A DNA stretch of 64,000 bases from Sphingobium sufflavum (GCF_021403115.1 NZ_JAJSSH010000008.1:62001-126000), one strand, 5' to 3'. Positions 40,528 through 49,241 are shown, counted from the stretch's first letter. Made by a program: numbers and translations. Notes: generated by a model not told the origin, from the letters alone.

Positions 40528-42825
40528 ATGCCGACTTTCCACCGGGCCACGGAATTGCACGACCTCCGCCCTGCCCACCCCGCGACCTCAGCCCGCCCCA
40601 CCAACCTCGCCCGCCGCCGCCGCCGTATCGCCTCTGGCGCCAGCACCCTCGCACTCGGCACCCTCACCCTCGGCGGCCTCAGCCTGCTCCTGCTCACCCC
40701 CGCCACCCCGGCCCGCGCCCAGAGCGACCAGACCGCCCGGACCGGCAGGACACAGCCCACCCGCACCGCGCACAGCCATGACGACGGCGCGGAGATCATC
40801 GTCTCCGCCCCCATCCGCCAGAGCGAGCGGGACGTGCTGTCGGGCACAACCGTCGTCACCGGCGAGAAGCTGGAGCGGGATCTGCGCTCCACCATCGGCG
40901 AGACACTCGCGCGCCAGCCCGGCGTCTCCGCCAGCAGCTTCGGCCCCAACGCCTCCCGCCCCATCCTGCGGGGCTTTCAGGGGGAACGGGTGCGCGTGCT
41001 GAGCGACGGCATCGGCTCCATCGACGTGTCCAACACCTCGGCGGATCATGCCGTGGTCATCGACCCGCTGCTGGCGGAACGGGTGGAGGTGATGCGCGGC
41101 CCGGCGGCCCTGCTGTTCGGATCGTCGGCGGCGGGCGGCGTGGTCAACGTCCTCGACCGGCGTATCCCCCGCGCCATGCCCGAAAACGGTTATCGCTTCG
41201 ACGGCATGGCCACTTATGGATCGGCGGCCAGCGAGCGATCCGTCGGCGGCACGGCGGATGTCGCGGTGGGGCCGCATATCGTGCTGAACGCCAATGGCTC
41301 CTATCTGCGCACCAGCGACCTGCGGATCGGCGGCCATGTCCTCTCCGCCCCCGCGCGGGCGGCGGCGCTGGCGGCGGCGGCCGGCCCCACGACACCGGAT
41401 GACCCGGATTTCGCCGCGACCGCCAGCCTGCGCGACCGCCTGCCCAACAGCGCGGCGGAGACATGGACGGCGGGCTTTGGCGGCGCGGTCGTCACCGACA
41501 CCGCCAATGTCGGCATCGCCTACAGCCATTATGACAGCCTCTACGGTGTGCCCATCCGCTATGCGACCGCATCGGGGCAGGAACAGGAAAGCCCGCGCCT
41601 GTCCGTCGTGCAGAACCGCATCGACGTGCGCGCCGACGTGGCCATGGGTGACGGTTTCTTTGAACGCATCCGGGTGCGCGGCGCCTATGCCGCCTATCGC
41701 CATTATGAACTGGACGAGGATGGCGCCATCGGCACCACCTTCAAGAGCAAGGGGCTGGAGGGGCGCGTCGAGCTGGTTCAGGCCCATCGCGGCGGCTGGA
41801 CCGGCGCATCGGGCGTCCAATATTTCAACCGCGCGTTCAAGGTGGCGGGGGACGAGGCCTTCCTGCCCAACAACCTCACCAGCCAGGTCGGCCTCTTCAC
41901 CCTCCAGCAACTTGACCTGGGCAAGCTGAAGATCGAGGGCGGCCTGCGCTATGAGAAGACGGACCAGCGCGCCACCGCCGACGGCGGCACCGGGCGCTTC
42001 TTCGACGGGCGGCGCAGTTTCGATGCCGTCTCCGGCTCGGTCGGCGCCTCCTATGCGCTGGCGCAGGATGTGCGGGCGGGCCTGAACGTCTCGCGCACCG
42101 AACGCGCGCCATCGGCGGAGGAACTCTTCGCCAACGGACCCCATGCCGGAACGCAGGCCTGGGAACTGGGCAATCCCGATTTCCGGGTGGAAAAGGCCTG
42201 GACGGTGGAGGCGACCCTGCACATCCACAAACCCGGCTTCGGCTTCGACGCCTCCGTCTATCATAGCTGGTTTGCCGACTATATCGGCGAAAATCAGGTG
42301 GATCAGGGCATATGCGAGGCGGCGGCGGCCCCCAGCGGGCGCGATGTCGACCTGCCCTGCTTCCAGTTCCGGCAGGGCCGGGCGCGCTATTATGGCGCGG
42401 AGGCGGACATGACCCTGCTGCTCGGCCGGGTCGGCGGCTATGCGCTCAATCTCGATCTGGTCGGCGACTATGTCCATGCCAGCGGTCGCACCGACGGCAC
42501 CGACAACAGCCCCCTGCCCCGCATCCCGCCCGCACGGCTGCTGGGCGGGCTGGAGGCGCAGTCCGACCGGCTGACCGGACGGGTGGAGGTGGAGCATAGC
42601 TTTGCCCAGAGCCGCATCGCGCAGTTCGAGACGCGGACCGACGGCTATACGCTGGTCAATGCGTCGGTCAGTTGGCGGCCGGTGGCGGACAACGGCAAAT
42701 TCTCGCTGCTGCTGTCGGGCAACAACCTGTTCGACGTGGACGCCCGCCGCGCGTCGAGCGTCCTGAAGGACTTCGCCCCGCTGGCCGGCCGTGACATCCG
42801 CGTCACCGCCCGCGTCGGCTTCTGA
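40528..42825 (+). CDS. znuD: TonB-dependent receptor, ZnuD-like
   Basis: An outer-membrane beta-barrel receptor of 765 residues. A long Arg-rich N-terminus (LARRRRRIASGASTLALGTL) leads into a signal peptide (LLLLTPATPARAQ). The plug follows: HSHDDGAEIIVSAPIRQSER (TonB-box region and a short His/Asp cluster), then SADHAVVIDPLLAERVEVMRG and PAALLFGSSAAGGVVNVLDR, a segment closely like that of the zinc receptor ZnuD. The barrel ends with a terminal aromatic (ITARVGF-type: RDIRVTARVGF). Zinc as substrate is inferred from this similarity, the His cluster and a Zur-like site upstream. It is monocistronic. Confidence 0.82.
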   Translation: MPTFHRATELHDLRPAHPATSARPTNLARRRRRIASGASTLALGTLTLGGLSLLLLTPATPARAQSDQTARTGRTQPTRTAHSHDDGAEIIVSAPIRQSERDVLSGTTVVTGEKLERDLRSTIGETLARQPGVSASSFGPNASRPILRGFQGERVRVLSDGIGSIDVSNTSADHAVVIDPLLAERVEVMRGPAALLFGSSAAGGVVNVLDRRIPRAMPENGYRFDGMATYGSAASERSVGGTADVAVGPHIVLNANGSYLRTSDLRIGGHVLSAPARAAALAAAAGPTTPDDPDFAATASLRDRLPNSAAETWTAGFGGAVVTDTANVGIAYSHYDSLYGVPIRYATASGQEQESPRLSVVQNRIDVRADVAMGDGFFERIRVRGAYAAYRHYELDEDGAIGTTFKSKGLEGRVELVQAHRGGWTGASGVQYFNRAFKVAGDEAFLPNNLTSQVGLFTLQQLDLGKLKIEGGLRYEKTDQRATADGGTGRFFDGRRSFDAVSGSVGASYALAQDVRAGLNVSRTERAPSAEELFANGPHAGTQAWELGNPDFRVEKAWTVEATLHIHKPGFGFDASVYHSWFADYIGENQVDQGICEAAAAPSGRDVDLPCFQFRQGRARYYGAEADMTLLLGRVGGYALNLDLVGDYVHASGRTDGTDNSPLPRIPPARLLGGLEAQSDRLTGRVEVEHSFAQSRIAQFETRTDGYTLVNASVSWRPVADNGKFSLLLSGNNLFDVDARRASSVLKDFAPLAGRDIRVTARVGF

Positions 42826-42970
42826 TCCCACGGCCAGTCGGACTGGCGGAGCGGGGAAGGCTGTCCCCCTGCCCGCCGGTTCGGCCGGCGAGGAGGAGGA
42901 GGAGGCCTTCCCCTCCCCGCATCGCCTTTTGACACCCCGCCGGTCCGGGCATCGGGCTGGCGGGGCTTGG

Positions 42971-43096
42971 GCGTGCGAGGCGTGCGAGGCGTGCGAGGCG
43001 TGCGAGGCGTGCGAGGCGTGCGAGGCGTGCGAGGCGTGCGAGGCGTGCGAGGCGTGCGAGGCGTGCGAGGCGTGCGAGGCGTGCGAGGCGTGCGAG
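42971..43096. repeat. Tandem array, 14 copies of a 9-bp unit
   Basis: GCGTGCGAG repeats perfectly 14 times (126 bases) about 145 bases downstream of the TonB receptor gene. The unit keeps all six frames open because nine is divisible by three and it has no stop on either strand, which creates artificial frames reading Val-Arg-Gly, Ala-Cys-Glu or Ser-His-Ala. There are no spacers, so it is not CRISPR. Perfect identity suggests recent slippage expansion. The 620-base gap from 42826 to 43446 contains this array, two palindromic repeats and no gene that I can support. Confidence 0.97.
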
Positions 43097-43137
43097 GCCA
43101 GACGGGTTGCTGTCAACGCCGTCAACCCCGCCACCGC

Positions 43138-43206
43138 GTCATTACGCGCATAGCGAAGCAATCCACTGCGCCACCCGACAGATTACGTCACCACGCTCGC
43201 AATGAG
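43138..43206. repeat. REP-like palindrome, family C copy 4 (diverged)
   Basis: CGTCATTACGCGCATAGCGA, AGCAATCCACTG, a spacer, then GATTACGTCACCACGCTCGC and AATGAG. It is the most diverged of the four family C copies in the window. Confidence 0.75.
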
Positions 43207-43250
43207 GCAGCCAGTCGTCTCAATATTGGAATCACAACAGATGCCCCCAT

Positions 43251-43280
43251 CGTCACCCCGGACCTTATCCGGGGTTCCGC
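43251..43280. repeat. Intergenic palindrome, family B copy 2
   Basis: CGTCACCCCGGA, a CCTTA spacer, then TCCGGGGTTCCG: a relative of the palindrome at 5011-5039 with one arm end decayed. Confidence 0.75.
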
Positions 43281-43446
43281 TGCCTTCCGCCAAAATCTCC
43301 AGAGGAGCAGCGCGATATGCCATCCGCCGCGACACCCCGACAAAAATCCGCCTCCCGTCAGCGCACCCGCGCGACCGGCCCGAAACACCCCGAAAAATGA
43401 CAAAAACCGACGCCAACCCGCCCAAAAGGCTTCAATATCACCCGAC

Positions 43447-44196
43447 TTAGGCGTTACCGACCACCGCCGAACGATGCCCCGGCATCACCCGGCCCATCAT
43501 GATCCGCGCGGAACAGAGCGCGCAATCGAGGCTGCTCGCCATCCCACTGCCGTCCGCAGCCTCGCCCACGCAAGGCCGCCATTGCCGCGTCCCGTCGAAC
43601 AGGCCCAGCAGCAGGCGCTCATCCTCCGACAGCCGATCCGGCTCACCCGTCGCCAGCCCACGGCCCAGCGCCGCCTCCCACAGTGTCATGACGCTGTCCA
43701 GCACGGGGGCCAGCATACCGCAGTCGTGCGGGGACAACAGGCCGAACAGGCAGGGCTGCACCGCCGCCCCCGCATCCCGCGCCTCCCGCCAGCAGCGTGC
43801 GGCCTGCACCAGCAGCTCGGCAGGCGGGATCGGCGGCGTGCTGGGGGCGGCCTCAGTGGGGAAAGGTGTTTTGGCGGCAGGCGCCCTGGGGATCGACGCT
43901 GCGGGGACGGATGCACCGGGGGCAGCTTCGGCGGGACCATCTCCGGCACGGACAGGTCCAGTGGGGACAACGCCAGTGAGAGCAGGCCCAGTGAGCATGG
44001 ATGCGCCTCGGACAACGCCAGCAAGACCCGGCGCACGGGGAACGGATGCACTGTGGATGGATGCACCGTGGATGGATGCACCGTGGATGGATGCACCGTG
44101 GATGGATGCACCGTGGATGGATGCACCGTGGATGGATGCACCAGAGACAGACGACGCCGAAACAGAGGCCGGGGGTACAAAATGGCGTGTCATCAT
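43447..44196 (-). CDS. Unrecognised protein with a GASIH pentapeptide repeat and a Cys-containing C-terminal domain
   Basis: No family recognised. The 249-residue frame starts behind AGGACTGA (good Shine-Dalgarno spacing to the ATG pair at 44196/44193). Residues about 19-50 are six copies of Gly-Ala-Ser-Ile-His, encoded by a perfect 15-bp repeat; to about residue 120 the sequence is Pro/Ala/Thr/Gly-rich and probably disordered. The last ~125 residues look folded: LLVQAARCWREARDAGAAVQ, PCLFGLLSPHDCGMLAPVLD, and a tail with C-V-G ... L-D-C-A-L-C-S-A-R, six Cys in all. No signal peptide. Confidence is higher for the C-terminal part than for the repeat region. Confidence 0.6.
   Translation of the reverse strand: MMTRHFVPPASVSASSVSGASIHGASIHGASIHGASIHGASIHGASIHSASVPRAPGLAGVVRGASMLTGPALTGVVPTGPVRAGDGPAEAAPGASVPAASIPRAPAAKTPFPTEAAPSTPPIPPAELLVQAARCWREARDAGAAVQPCLFGLLSPHDCGMLAPVLDSVMTLWEAALGRGLATGEPDRLSEDERLLLGLFDGTRQWRPCVGEAADGSGMASSLDCALCSARIMMGRVMPGHRSAVVGNA
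44053..44142. repeat. Tandem array, 6 copies of a 15-bp unit inside a gene
   Basis: GTGGATGGATGCACC repeats six times without a change, with decayed partial units on both sides. On the minus strand it encodes Gly-Ala-Ser-Ile-His repeats in the frame of the gene at 43447-44196. The unit length is a multiple of three, so copy-number change would lengthen or shorten the protein without a frameshift. Confidence 0.96.
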
Positions 44197-44456
44197 TCAG
44201 TCCTTTCAGCCCCTGCCTCGAAACTCTGCCCCGCCGTTTATTGCGAATCATTCGCAAATGCCAGCCCTAAAATGGCCTCCCCCGCCAACCGCCCCCTTTC
44301 CCGTCCAACCGACACAGGTCCGCCCAATCAGCACAAGCTTCCCCGACCCTAAAAACCGGATAGCGAAAAAACAGCCTTTTGGTTGGTTATGTTGAAAACC
44401 GGACAGGATTCCGGGAAGGCTGAATTCAGCCTGAAATGACCAGATTATGGGAAATC

Positions 44457-44531
44457 TGGAGCGGGCGAAGGGATTCGAACCCTCGACCCCAACCTTGGCA
44501 AGGTTGTGCTCTACCCCTGAGCTACGCCCGC
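44457..44531 (-). tRNA. tRNA-Gly (GCC anticodon)
   Basis: A complete cloverleaf on the minus strand: acceptor GCGGGCG pairing with CGCCCGC, D-arm AGCTCAGGGGTAGAGC, anticodon arm CAACCTT-GCC-AAGGTTG type loop (CCTTGCCAAGG), T-arm GAGGGTTCGAATCCCTT, and an encoded TCCA 3' end. Length is 75 bases including CCA. Anticodon GCC reads GGC and GGU glycine codons. Confidence 0.98.
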
Positions 44532-44741
44532 TCTGACGCTGGACGAAGTCGATGACCTCGTCGGGTGAGGCGGGCAACTAGCAGCGGTTTTCCGGGTCGG
44601 CAAGCACAAAAGACAGATGATAAAACATGGGGCAAAGATTCCGCCCTTTCTCTTGCACTCCACCGCTCCGTCCCCCCATATGCACGGCCATGCGGGCGCT
44701 GCCTCACGGTGGCCCCGCGCACTGGATTATGGGAGACTGAC

Positions 44742-45653
44742 GTGGCGACCTTGGGCCTGGGTGAGCAAGAGAAGCAGGCAATCGCGGAATTCCGCCGCGA
44801 TGTGGTGGAGCCGTCACAGAACGCTCTCGTCATCGTGGATTTCTGGGCGGAATGGTGCGGCCCCTGCAAGCAACTTGGCCCGGTTCTGGAGAAGGTCGCG
44901 GCCGACTATTCCGACAAGGGCGTGATCCTGCACAAGGTGGATGTCGACAAGAACAAGTTCATCGCCAGCCAGTTTCGCGTGCAGTCGATCCCGACCGTCT
45001 ACGCCGTGTTCCAAGGCCAGCCGGTTGCCGACCTGACGCAGGCGCGCACCGAGGGACAACTCAAACAATATCTCGACCAGTTGCTCTCCCAGTTGCCCAT
45101 CGAGAGCGATGCAAGCCGACAGGCGCAGGACATTGCGCCCCTGATTGCCATGGCGGAGGACGTACTGGCGGGCGGCGAGGCGGATCGGGCGCTGAGCATC
45201 TATGCCCAACTGGCCGACATGGCACCGGACAATACGGAAATCATCAGCGGCCACGCGCGGGCTTTGATCGCGCTGGGCGAGATCACGGAAGCGACCACCC
45301 TCCTCGATTCGCTGGATGCGGACCTTGCGAAGGATGCCGCGATCGTGCGCGCCCGCGCCGCGCTGGACATCGCCGCCAATGCCCGGCCTGTTGCAGACCT
45401 CTCTGCCATAGAAGCCCGCGTTGCGGCCAACCCCGACGATCTGGACGCACTCTTCGAACTGGCACAGGGCCGCATGGGCAATGGCGACCATGACGGCGCT
45501 GCCGACTCATTGCTGGACAGCATCGCGCGCGACCGAAGCTGGAACGAAGGCGCCGCGCGCAACCAACTCCTTATCCTGTTCGAGGCTGTCGGCCTGGAAG
45601 ATCCATGGGTCGCGGCGCAGCGGCGACGCCTGTCTTCCATCCTCTTCGCCTGA
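44742..45653 (+). CDS. Thioredoxin-domain/TPR-type co-chaperone (CnoX/YbbN family)
   Basis: A 303-residue fusion of a thioredoxin domain and a TPR-like tail. Thioredoxin part: VIVDFWAEWCGPCKQLGPVL with an intact C-G-P-C active site (about residue 37-40) and the cis-Pro in SIPTVYAVFQG. C-terminal part: repeated helices of the TPR_20-like type (DRALSIYAQLADMAPDNTEI, DALFELAQGRMGNGDHDGAADSLL, ending with WVAAQRRRLSSILFA). Relatives such as CnoX protect substrates and pass them to GroEL; the CGPC form is redox-competent, unlike E. coli YbbN. The GTG start at 44742 has GGGAG six bases upstream. A LON-domain protein follows 16 bases on. Confidence 0.9.
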   Translation: MATLGLGEQEKQAIAEFRRDVVEPSQNALVIVDFWAEWCGPCKQLGPVLEKVAADYSDKGVILHKVDVDKNKFIASQFRVQSIPTVYAVFQGQPVADLTQARTEGQLKQYLDQLLSQLPIESDASRQAQDIAPLIAMAEDVLAGGEADRALSIYAQLADMAPDNTEIISGHARALIALGEITEATTLLDSLDADLAKDAAIVRARAALDIAANARPVADLSAIEARVAANPDDLDALFELAQGRMGNGDHDGAADSLLDSIARDRSWNEGAARNQLLILFEAVGLEDPWVAAQRRRLSSILFA

Positions 45654-45669
45654 TCCGCAGGCGACGGGG

Positions 45670-46305
45670 ATGACCCGGACCAACCCGAGCACCACACGGC
45701 GCCTGTCCATCTTCCCGCTGGGCGGCGCGATCCTCTATCCACGCATGCAATTGCCGCTGCACATCTTCGAGCCACGTTATCGAGCGCTGGTGAGCGATGC
45801 GATGGCGCGGGACCAGCGAATCGGCATGATCCAGCCGCGCGGCCCCGGCGATCCACCCGCCCTGTTCGACATCGGCTGCATCGGTCGTATCGGCGAGATA
45901 GAGGCGCTGGAGGATGGCCGCTTCAACATCGTGCTGGAGGGCGAGGCCCGCTTTCGCTTGGTCCGCGAACTGGACGTGACGACCGCCTTTCGTCAGGTCG
46001 AGGCGACGGTCATGACCGACGAACAGGATGATCCCGGCATATTGGCATCGAGCGAACGGGCCGCGCTGGAATATGAATCGCGGATTTTCGCGGATAAGCT
46101 AGGCTATAGCGTCGATTGGAATGCGGTCGGACGGCTGGATGACGAGACGTTCGTTAACGCCATCGCCCAAATAGCGCCGTTCGACGACGCGTCCAAGCAG
46201 GCCCTGCTGGAGGTCGATAGGCTTAATGAGCGCAGCGAGATGTTGATGCAACTCATGCAGTTCCACGGTCGGGGCGACACATCGGGACAGACGCGCCTGC
46301 AATAG
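45670..46305 (+). CDS. LON substrate-binding-domain protein
   Basis: A 211-residue protein that consists of the N-terminal LON domain only, with no ATPase or protease part. Marks: RRLSIFPLGGAILYPRMQLPLHIFEPRYRALVSDAM and the FDIGCIGRIGEIEALEDGRFNIVLEGEARFRLV block. Such short proteins are thought to bind unfolded substrates, but their role is not established. It lies 16 bases after the thioredoxin/TPR co-chaperone, a pairing seen in many alphaproteobacteria that suggests joint protein-quality work. Confidence 0.9.
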   Translation: MTRTNPSTTRRLSIFPLGGAILYPRMQLPLHIFEPRYRALVSDAMARDQRIGMIQPRGPGDPPALFDIGCIGRIGEIEALEDGRFNIVLEGEARFRLVRELDVTTAFRQVEATVMTDEQDDPGILASSERAALEYESRIFADKLGYSVDWNAVGRLDDETFVNAIAQIAPFDDASKQALLEVDRLNERSEMLMQLMQFHGRGDTSGQTRLQ

Positions 46306-46364
46306 GCATTTCAGAAGGATACGCGTGCCAAAGCCAACGCTAGGGCCAGTGCGCTATCCCGGCC

Positions 46365-47123
46365 TTAGAAAAAATTCTCCCACACCAGTTTCCCGGTCAA
46401 TATCAGCGAAATGGTGACGAGCAATGGTCGGATCACCCGCGCACCGAAACGGATCGCCACATGGCTTCCGATCCACGCCCCCGCCATCGCTCCTACCGCC
46501 ATGACCAGCCCTAACAGCCACAGCACATGCCCACCCAGCGCAAACAGGACCAGCGCCGCAAAATTGCTGGTGAAGTTGAACAATTTGGTATTGGCAGCGG
46601 CACGGGTCAGGCCCATGCCGCGCAAGGCAACCAAGCTGGTCGAATAGAAACTGCCCGCCCCCGGCCCGAAGAACCCATCATAGAAGCCGATCCCACCCGC
46701 CAGCGGTGCATAGGCGCACCATCCCAGCCGATCATGTGAATCATCGTCGGTCATGCGGGGAGAGAGCAACACATAGGCAACAACGCCAATAATCAGCAGC
46801 GGCATGACCCGGCCCAGCACCGCGTTGGAAACGCTCTGAACGGCGAGCGCGCCGGCGAAAGCCGCTACAAAGATCAACAACACTGTCCAGACATGCCCAC
46901 GAAAATCGACGAGGCCCGTGCGCGCAAAACGGTAGCAGGACATGGCAACGCTGAAGCTGGATTGCAGCTTGTTCGTGCCCAGCGCCGCGAAAGGCGGTAT
47001 TCCCGCCGCCAATAGGGCCGGAACGGTAATCAGCCCCCCACCCCCTGCAATCGCGTCGATGAACCCCGCCGCCGTCGCCGCCACGGTCATCGCGGCATAG
47101 ATATCAATGCTCAGGGCAATCAT
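46365..47123 (-). CDS. TSUP-family (sulfite exporter TauE/SafE) membrane permease
   Basis: An inner-membrane protein of 252 residues with eight or so hydrophobic helices arranged as a repeat. The TSUP motifs are AGFIDAIAGGGGLITVPALLAAG near the N-terminus with GTNKLQSSFS, and its repeat GGIGFYDGFFGPGAGSFY with NTKLFNFTSNFAALVLF. These families move sulfur oxyanions or organosulfur compounds; the substrate here is unknown. The ATG at 47123 follows GGGG and gives a normal N-terminus; a much longer upstream frame reads into the adjacent hydroxylase gene and is unlikely. It lies 16 bases downstream of the UbiH-type gene. Confidence 0.92.
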   Translation of the reverse strand: MIALSIDIYAAMTVAATAAGFIDAIAGGGGLITVPALLAAGIPPFAALGTNKLQSSFSVAMSCYRFARTGLVDFRGHVWTVLLIFVAAFAGALAVQSVSNAVLGRVMPLLIIGVVAYVLLSPRMTDDDSHDRLGWCAYAPLAGGIGFYDGFFGPGAGSFYSTSLVALRGMGLTRAAANTKLFNFTSNFAALVLFALGGHVLWLLGLVMAVGAMAGAWIGSHVAIRFGARVIRPLLVTISLILTGKLVWENFF

Positions 47124-47139
47124 CGCAGGCAACCCCAGT

Positions 47140-48348
47140 TCAGACCATTTCCCCCAACAGAAGGCGGGGACGCGGCCCGGACTCACCTCTGGCTTCGGCC
47201 ATGAACATGGTCTTGAGTGGTTTGAGGCGCTGAACCGACGACAGGCCGACACGGCGAATGGCGGAGGCGGCACGCCCCGGCACATCGAACAGACGCACCA
47301 GCCCATCCATAATCACCGTCACGCTCATGGCGTCCAATGCGCGCCAACGCTGATAGCGGTCGAGCAACTGTGCATCCCCCGGCTGCAATCCAATCCGCAT
47401 GCCCTCGACCAGCACCTCGCACAGGGCCGCCACATCGCGATAACCAAGATTGACCCCCTGCCCTGCGATAGGGTGAATACCATGGGCAGCATCACCCACC
47501 AGCGCCAGCCGGGTGTCGGTAATCCGCGCCGCGCGGTGGAAGCCCAGCGGATAACTGGACATCGGCGCGGCCAGCGATATTTCGCCAAGGAAATCGCCCA
47601 TCCGCTTCTTCGCCTCGTGCAGCCAGGCTATCTCACCCAGCTTCAGCATGGCAGTGGCGTGTTTCTCCGGAACGGTCCAGACAATGGCGGACCGAGTACC
47701 AGGCAACATGGGGAGGAGGGCAAACGGCCCATCGGGATAGAAAATCTCATAGGCCACATTATCGTGCACATGCTCATGGTTGATCGCGGTCACGAGCGCC
47801 CGCTGCCTATATTCCCATCGGGCGATCCCTATACCCGCCGTTTCACGGGTCGGACTGTTCCGGCCCTCTGCCGCGACATGCAGGGATGCGAAAATATCCG
47901 TCCCGCTGGCGAGGATCATTCGAACCCCGTCAAGATCGCGCACGACGGACACGGCCTTGTCCGGCTGAAAACGGGTGAGGTTCGCCTCCTGCGTGGCCGT
48001 GGCATCGAGAGCCCGGCGCAGTTCGCGATTCTCGACCATGAAGCCCAGCGCCCCATCTTCAGCATCCGGCTCGAAATCCAGCGCACCACCGCTAAGGCCC
48101 TCGCTGACCCAGATCCGGTCGATGGGACAACATAGCCCTTTCAACCGGGGTGCGATGCCCAGTGCCTCGAACATCTTCCAACTGGCACTACCGATCGACG
48201 CAACCCGGCCATCGAAACCGGGGGCGAGGACCGCCTGGGGGTCTGCTGGATCGACGACTGCTGTGGCAAGGCCGTGGCGAGAAAGAGCGATGGCGAGGGT
48301 CAGGCCCACCAGACCACCGCCGGAGATGATGACGTCGAACCGCTGCAT
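47140..48348 (-). CDS. UbiH/UbiF/VisC/COQ6-family FAD hydroxylase
   Basis: A class A flavoprotein monooxygenase of 402 residues, very probably a ubiquinone-biosynthesis ring hydroxylase. The FAD motif is FDVIISGGGLVGLTLAIALS at the N-terminus, the DG motif lies near ARLKG-ALDFEPDAED, and the family-specific C-terminal block is LVGDAAHGIHPIAGQGVNL followed by GYRDVAALCEVL. Which ring position it hydroxylates cannot be told. A TSUP permease gene follows on the same strand. Confidence 0.92.
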   Translation of the reverse strand: MQRFDVIISGGGLVGLTLAIALSRHGLATAVVDPADPQAVLAPGFDGRVASIGSASWKMFEALGIAPRLKGLCCPIDRIWVSEGLSGGALDFEPDAEDGALGFMVENRELRRALDATATQEANLTRFQPDKAVSVVRDLDGVRMILASGTDIFASLHVAAEGRNSPTRETAGIGIARWEYRQRALVTAINHEHVHDNVAYEIFYPDGPFALLPMLPGTRSAIVWTVPEKHATAMLKLGEIAWLHEAKKRMGDFLGEISLAAPMSSYPLGFHRAARITDTRLALVGDAAHGIHPIAGQGVNLGYRDVAALCEVLVEGMRIGLQPGDAQLLDRYQRWRALDAMSVTVIMDGLVRLFDVPGRAASAIRRVGLSSVQRLKPLKTMFMAEARGESGPRPRLLLGEMV

Positions 48349-48418
48349 GCCGGCTGTCTACGCCGCTTGGAGCGACAAGGGAAGCGGCGGTTATCCTGTC
48401 GTCGGCGGCTGCCGGCGA

Positions 48419-49027
48419 TCAGTCCGTGTCAGCGGCCCGCCGCACCCCGAAAACGGTAGCTGGCGGCACATTGCGTAAAATGGTGCCGATACGCTCAATA
48501 CGCAGATCCAGATTCTGGATCACTGGGCGCCGAAAGGGAGAACGCGGCGAATAGGTGAACTGGATGAAGGCCCCGCCGGGCGCGAGAAGACGAAAAGCCT
48601 CGCTGAGAATCGCCTCCTGCTGTACGGGGGTGAATGCCAGCATCGGCAAGCCACTGATGACCGCCTGATAGGCACCCTCACCCCCGGCCGCCTGCTCGCA
48701 GATCGATTCGGCGGGATGCTGAATAATGCGGACGCCATGGAATCCAGCGTGAAGCTCGCGAGCGAGTTGCTGGTTAATCTCCACCACTTCCAGTCGGTCG
48801 CGCGGGAGGCCCGTAGCCAGTATCTCGCGCGTCAACGCACCGGTGCCGCCACCCAGTTCCAGAACTGGGCCAGCATTCGGGTCGATCTGCGCCGCCATCA
48901 AACGTCCGAGCCATGGGCTGCTGGGAACGATCGACGCGGTTTGACGCGGCTGACGGACCCATGCCTTCAGGAAACGGATATAATCGGATGCACTGCTGCG
49001 AGGCTTGGCATGCGCGTGGCCGGTCAT
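48419..49027 (-). CDS. Class I SAM methyltransferase, phospholipid N-methyltransferase-like
   Basis: A 202-residue cytosolic methyltransferase. The N-terminal region YIRFLKAWVRQPRQTASIVPSSPWLGRLMA resembles Rhodobacter/PmtA-type phosphatidylethanolamine N-methyltransferases, followed by SAM motif I VLELGGGTGALTREIL and motif post-I LEVVEINQQLARELH. The lipid substrate is inferred only from that N-terminal segment; it could also be a ribosomal RNA KsgA-like enzyme, though it lacks the NLPY motif. It stands alone, between the UbiH-type gene and the chemotaxis terminator. Confidence 0.82.
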   Translation of the reverse strand: MTGHAHAKPRSSASDYIRFLKAWVRQPRQTASIVPSSPWLGRLMAAQIDPNAGPVLELGGGTGALTREILATGLPRDRLEVVEINQQLARELHAGFHGVRIIQHPAESICEQAAGGEGAYQAVISGLPMLAFTPVQQEAILSEAFRLLAPGGAFIQFTYSPRSPFRRPVIQNLDLRIERIGTILRNVPPATVFGVRRAADTD

Positions 49028-49063
49028 GATCTCGCTTGGACTGTTACGGTTACATGACCGGTC

Positions 49064-49140
49064 CTAGAGCATTTTCGCGAAAAGGGGAGAGCCGTTTTGC
49101 TCCGTTGGGCGAATATCGCCCAAATCGTCCGGTTTTCGGC
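49064..49140. repeat. AGAGC-type intergenic element with palindrome
   Basis: The left part AGAGCATTTTCGCGAAAAGG resembles the element at 16151-16257; TTTTCGCGAAAA in it is a perfect palindrome. It is followed by TTGGGCGA-ATA-TCGCCCAA, an 8-bp hairpin with a 3-base loop. It lies between the methyltransferase start and the chemotaxis operon terminator. Confidence 0.65.
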
Positions 49141-49150
49141 CACTCGAACG

Positions 49151-49189
49151 AAAAATCCCCCGGCAGCGGCGATTGCCGCGACCGGGGGA
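49151..49189 (-). terminator. Rho-independent terminator of the chemotaxis operon
   Basis: On the minus strand TCCCCCGG and CCGGGGGA enclose an inner GCGGC/GCCGC pairing, giving a long stem, followed by TTTTT. It is 53 bases after the stop of the last che-operon gene. Confidence 0.88.
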
Positions 49190-49241
49190 TTGAACCGAAG
49201 AATAACGCTGGCCGACCCGCAGATCGGGCAATGCGACTTCG

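Noticed and set aside
42971..43096. CRISPR array
   Set aside because: Direct repeats are contiguous with no spacers, the unit is 9 bp, and no cas gene is near.
42967..44352. Plus-strand frame beginning with Val-Arg-Gly repeats and ending in Asp-Gly-Cys-Thr-Val repeats
   Set aside because: It merely links the 9-bp and 15-bp arrays, which are open in all frames. No ribosome-binding site and no domain-like sequence between.
43499..44395. Plus-strand protein-coding gene with Met-Asp-Ala-Pro-Trp repeats
   Set aside because: Competes with the minus-strand gene, which has a good Shine-Dalgarno and a more protein-like C-terminal half. The plus-strand frame lacks both.
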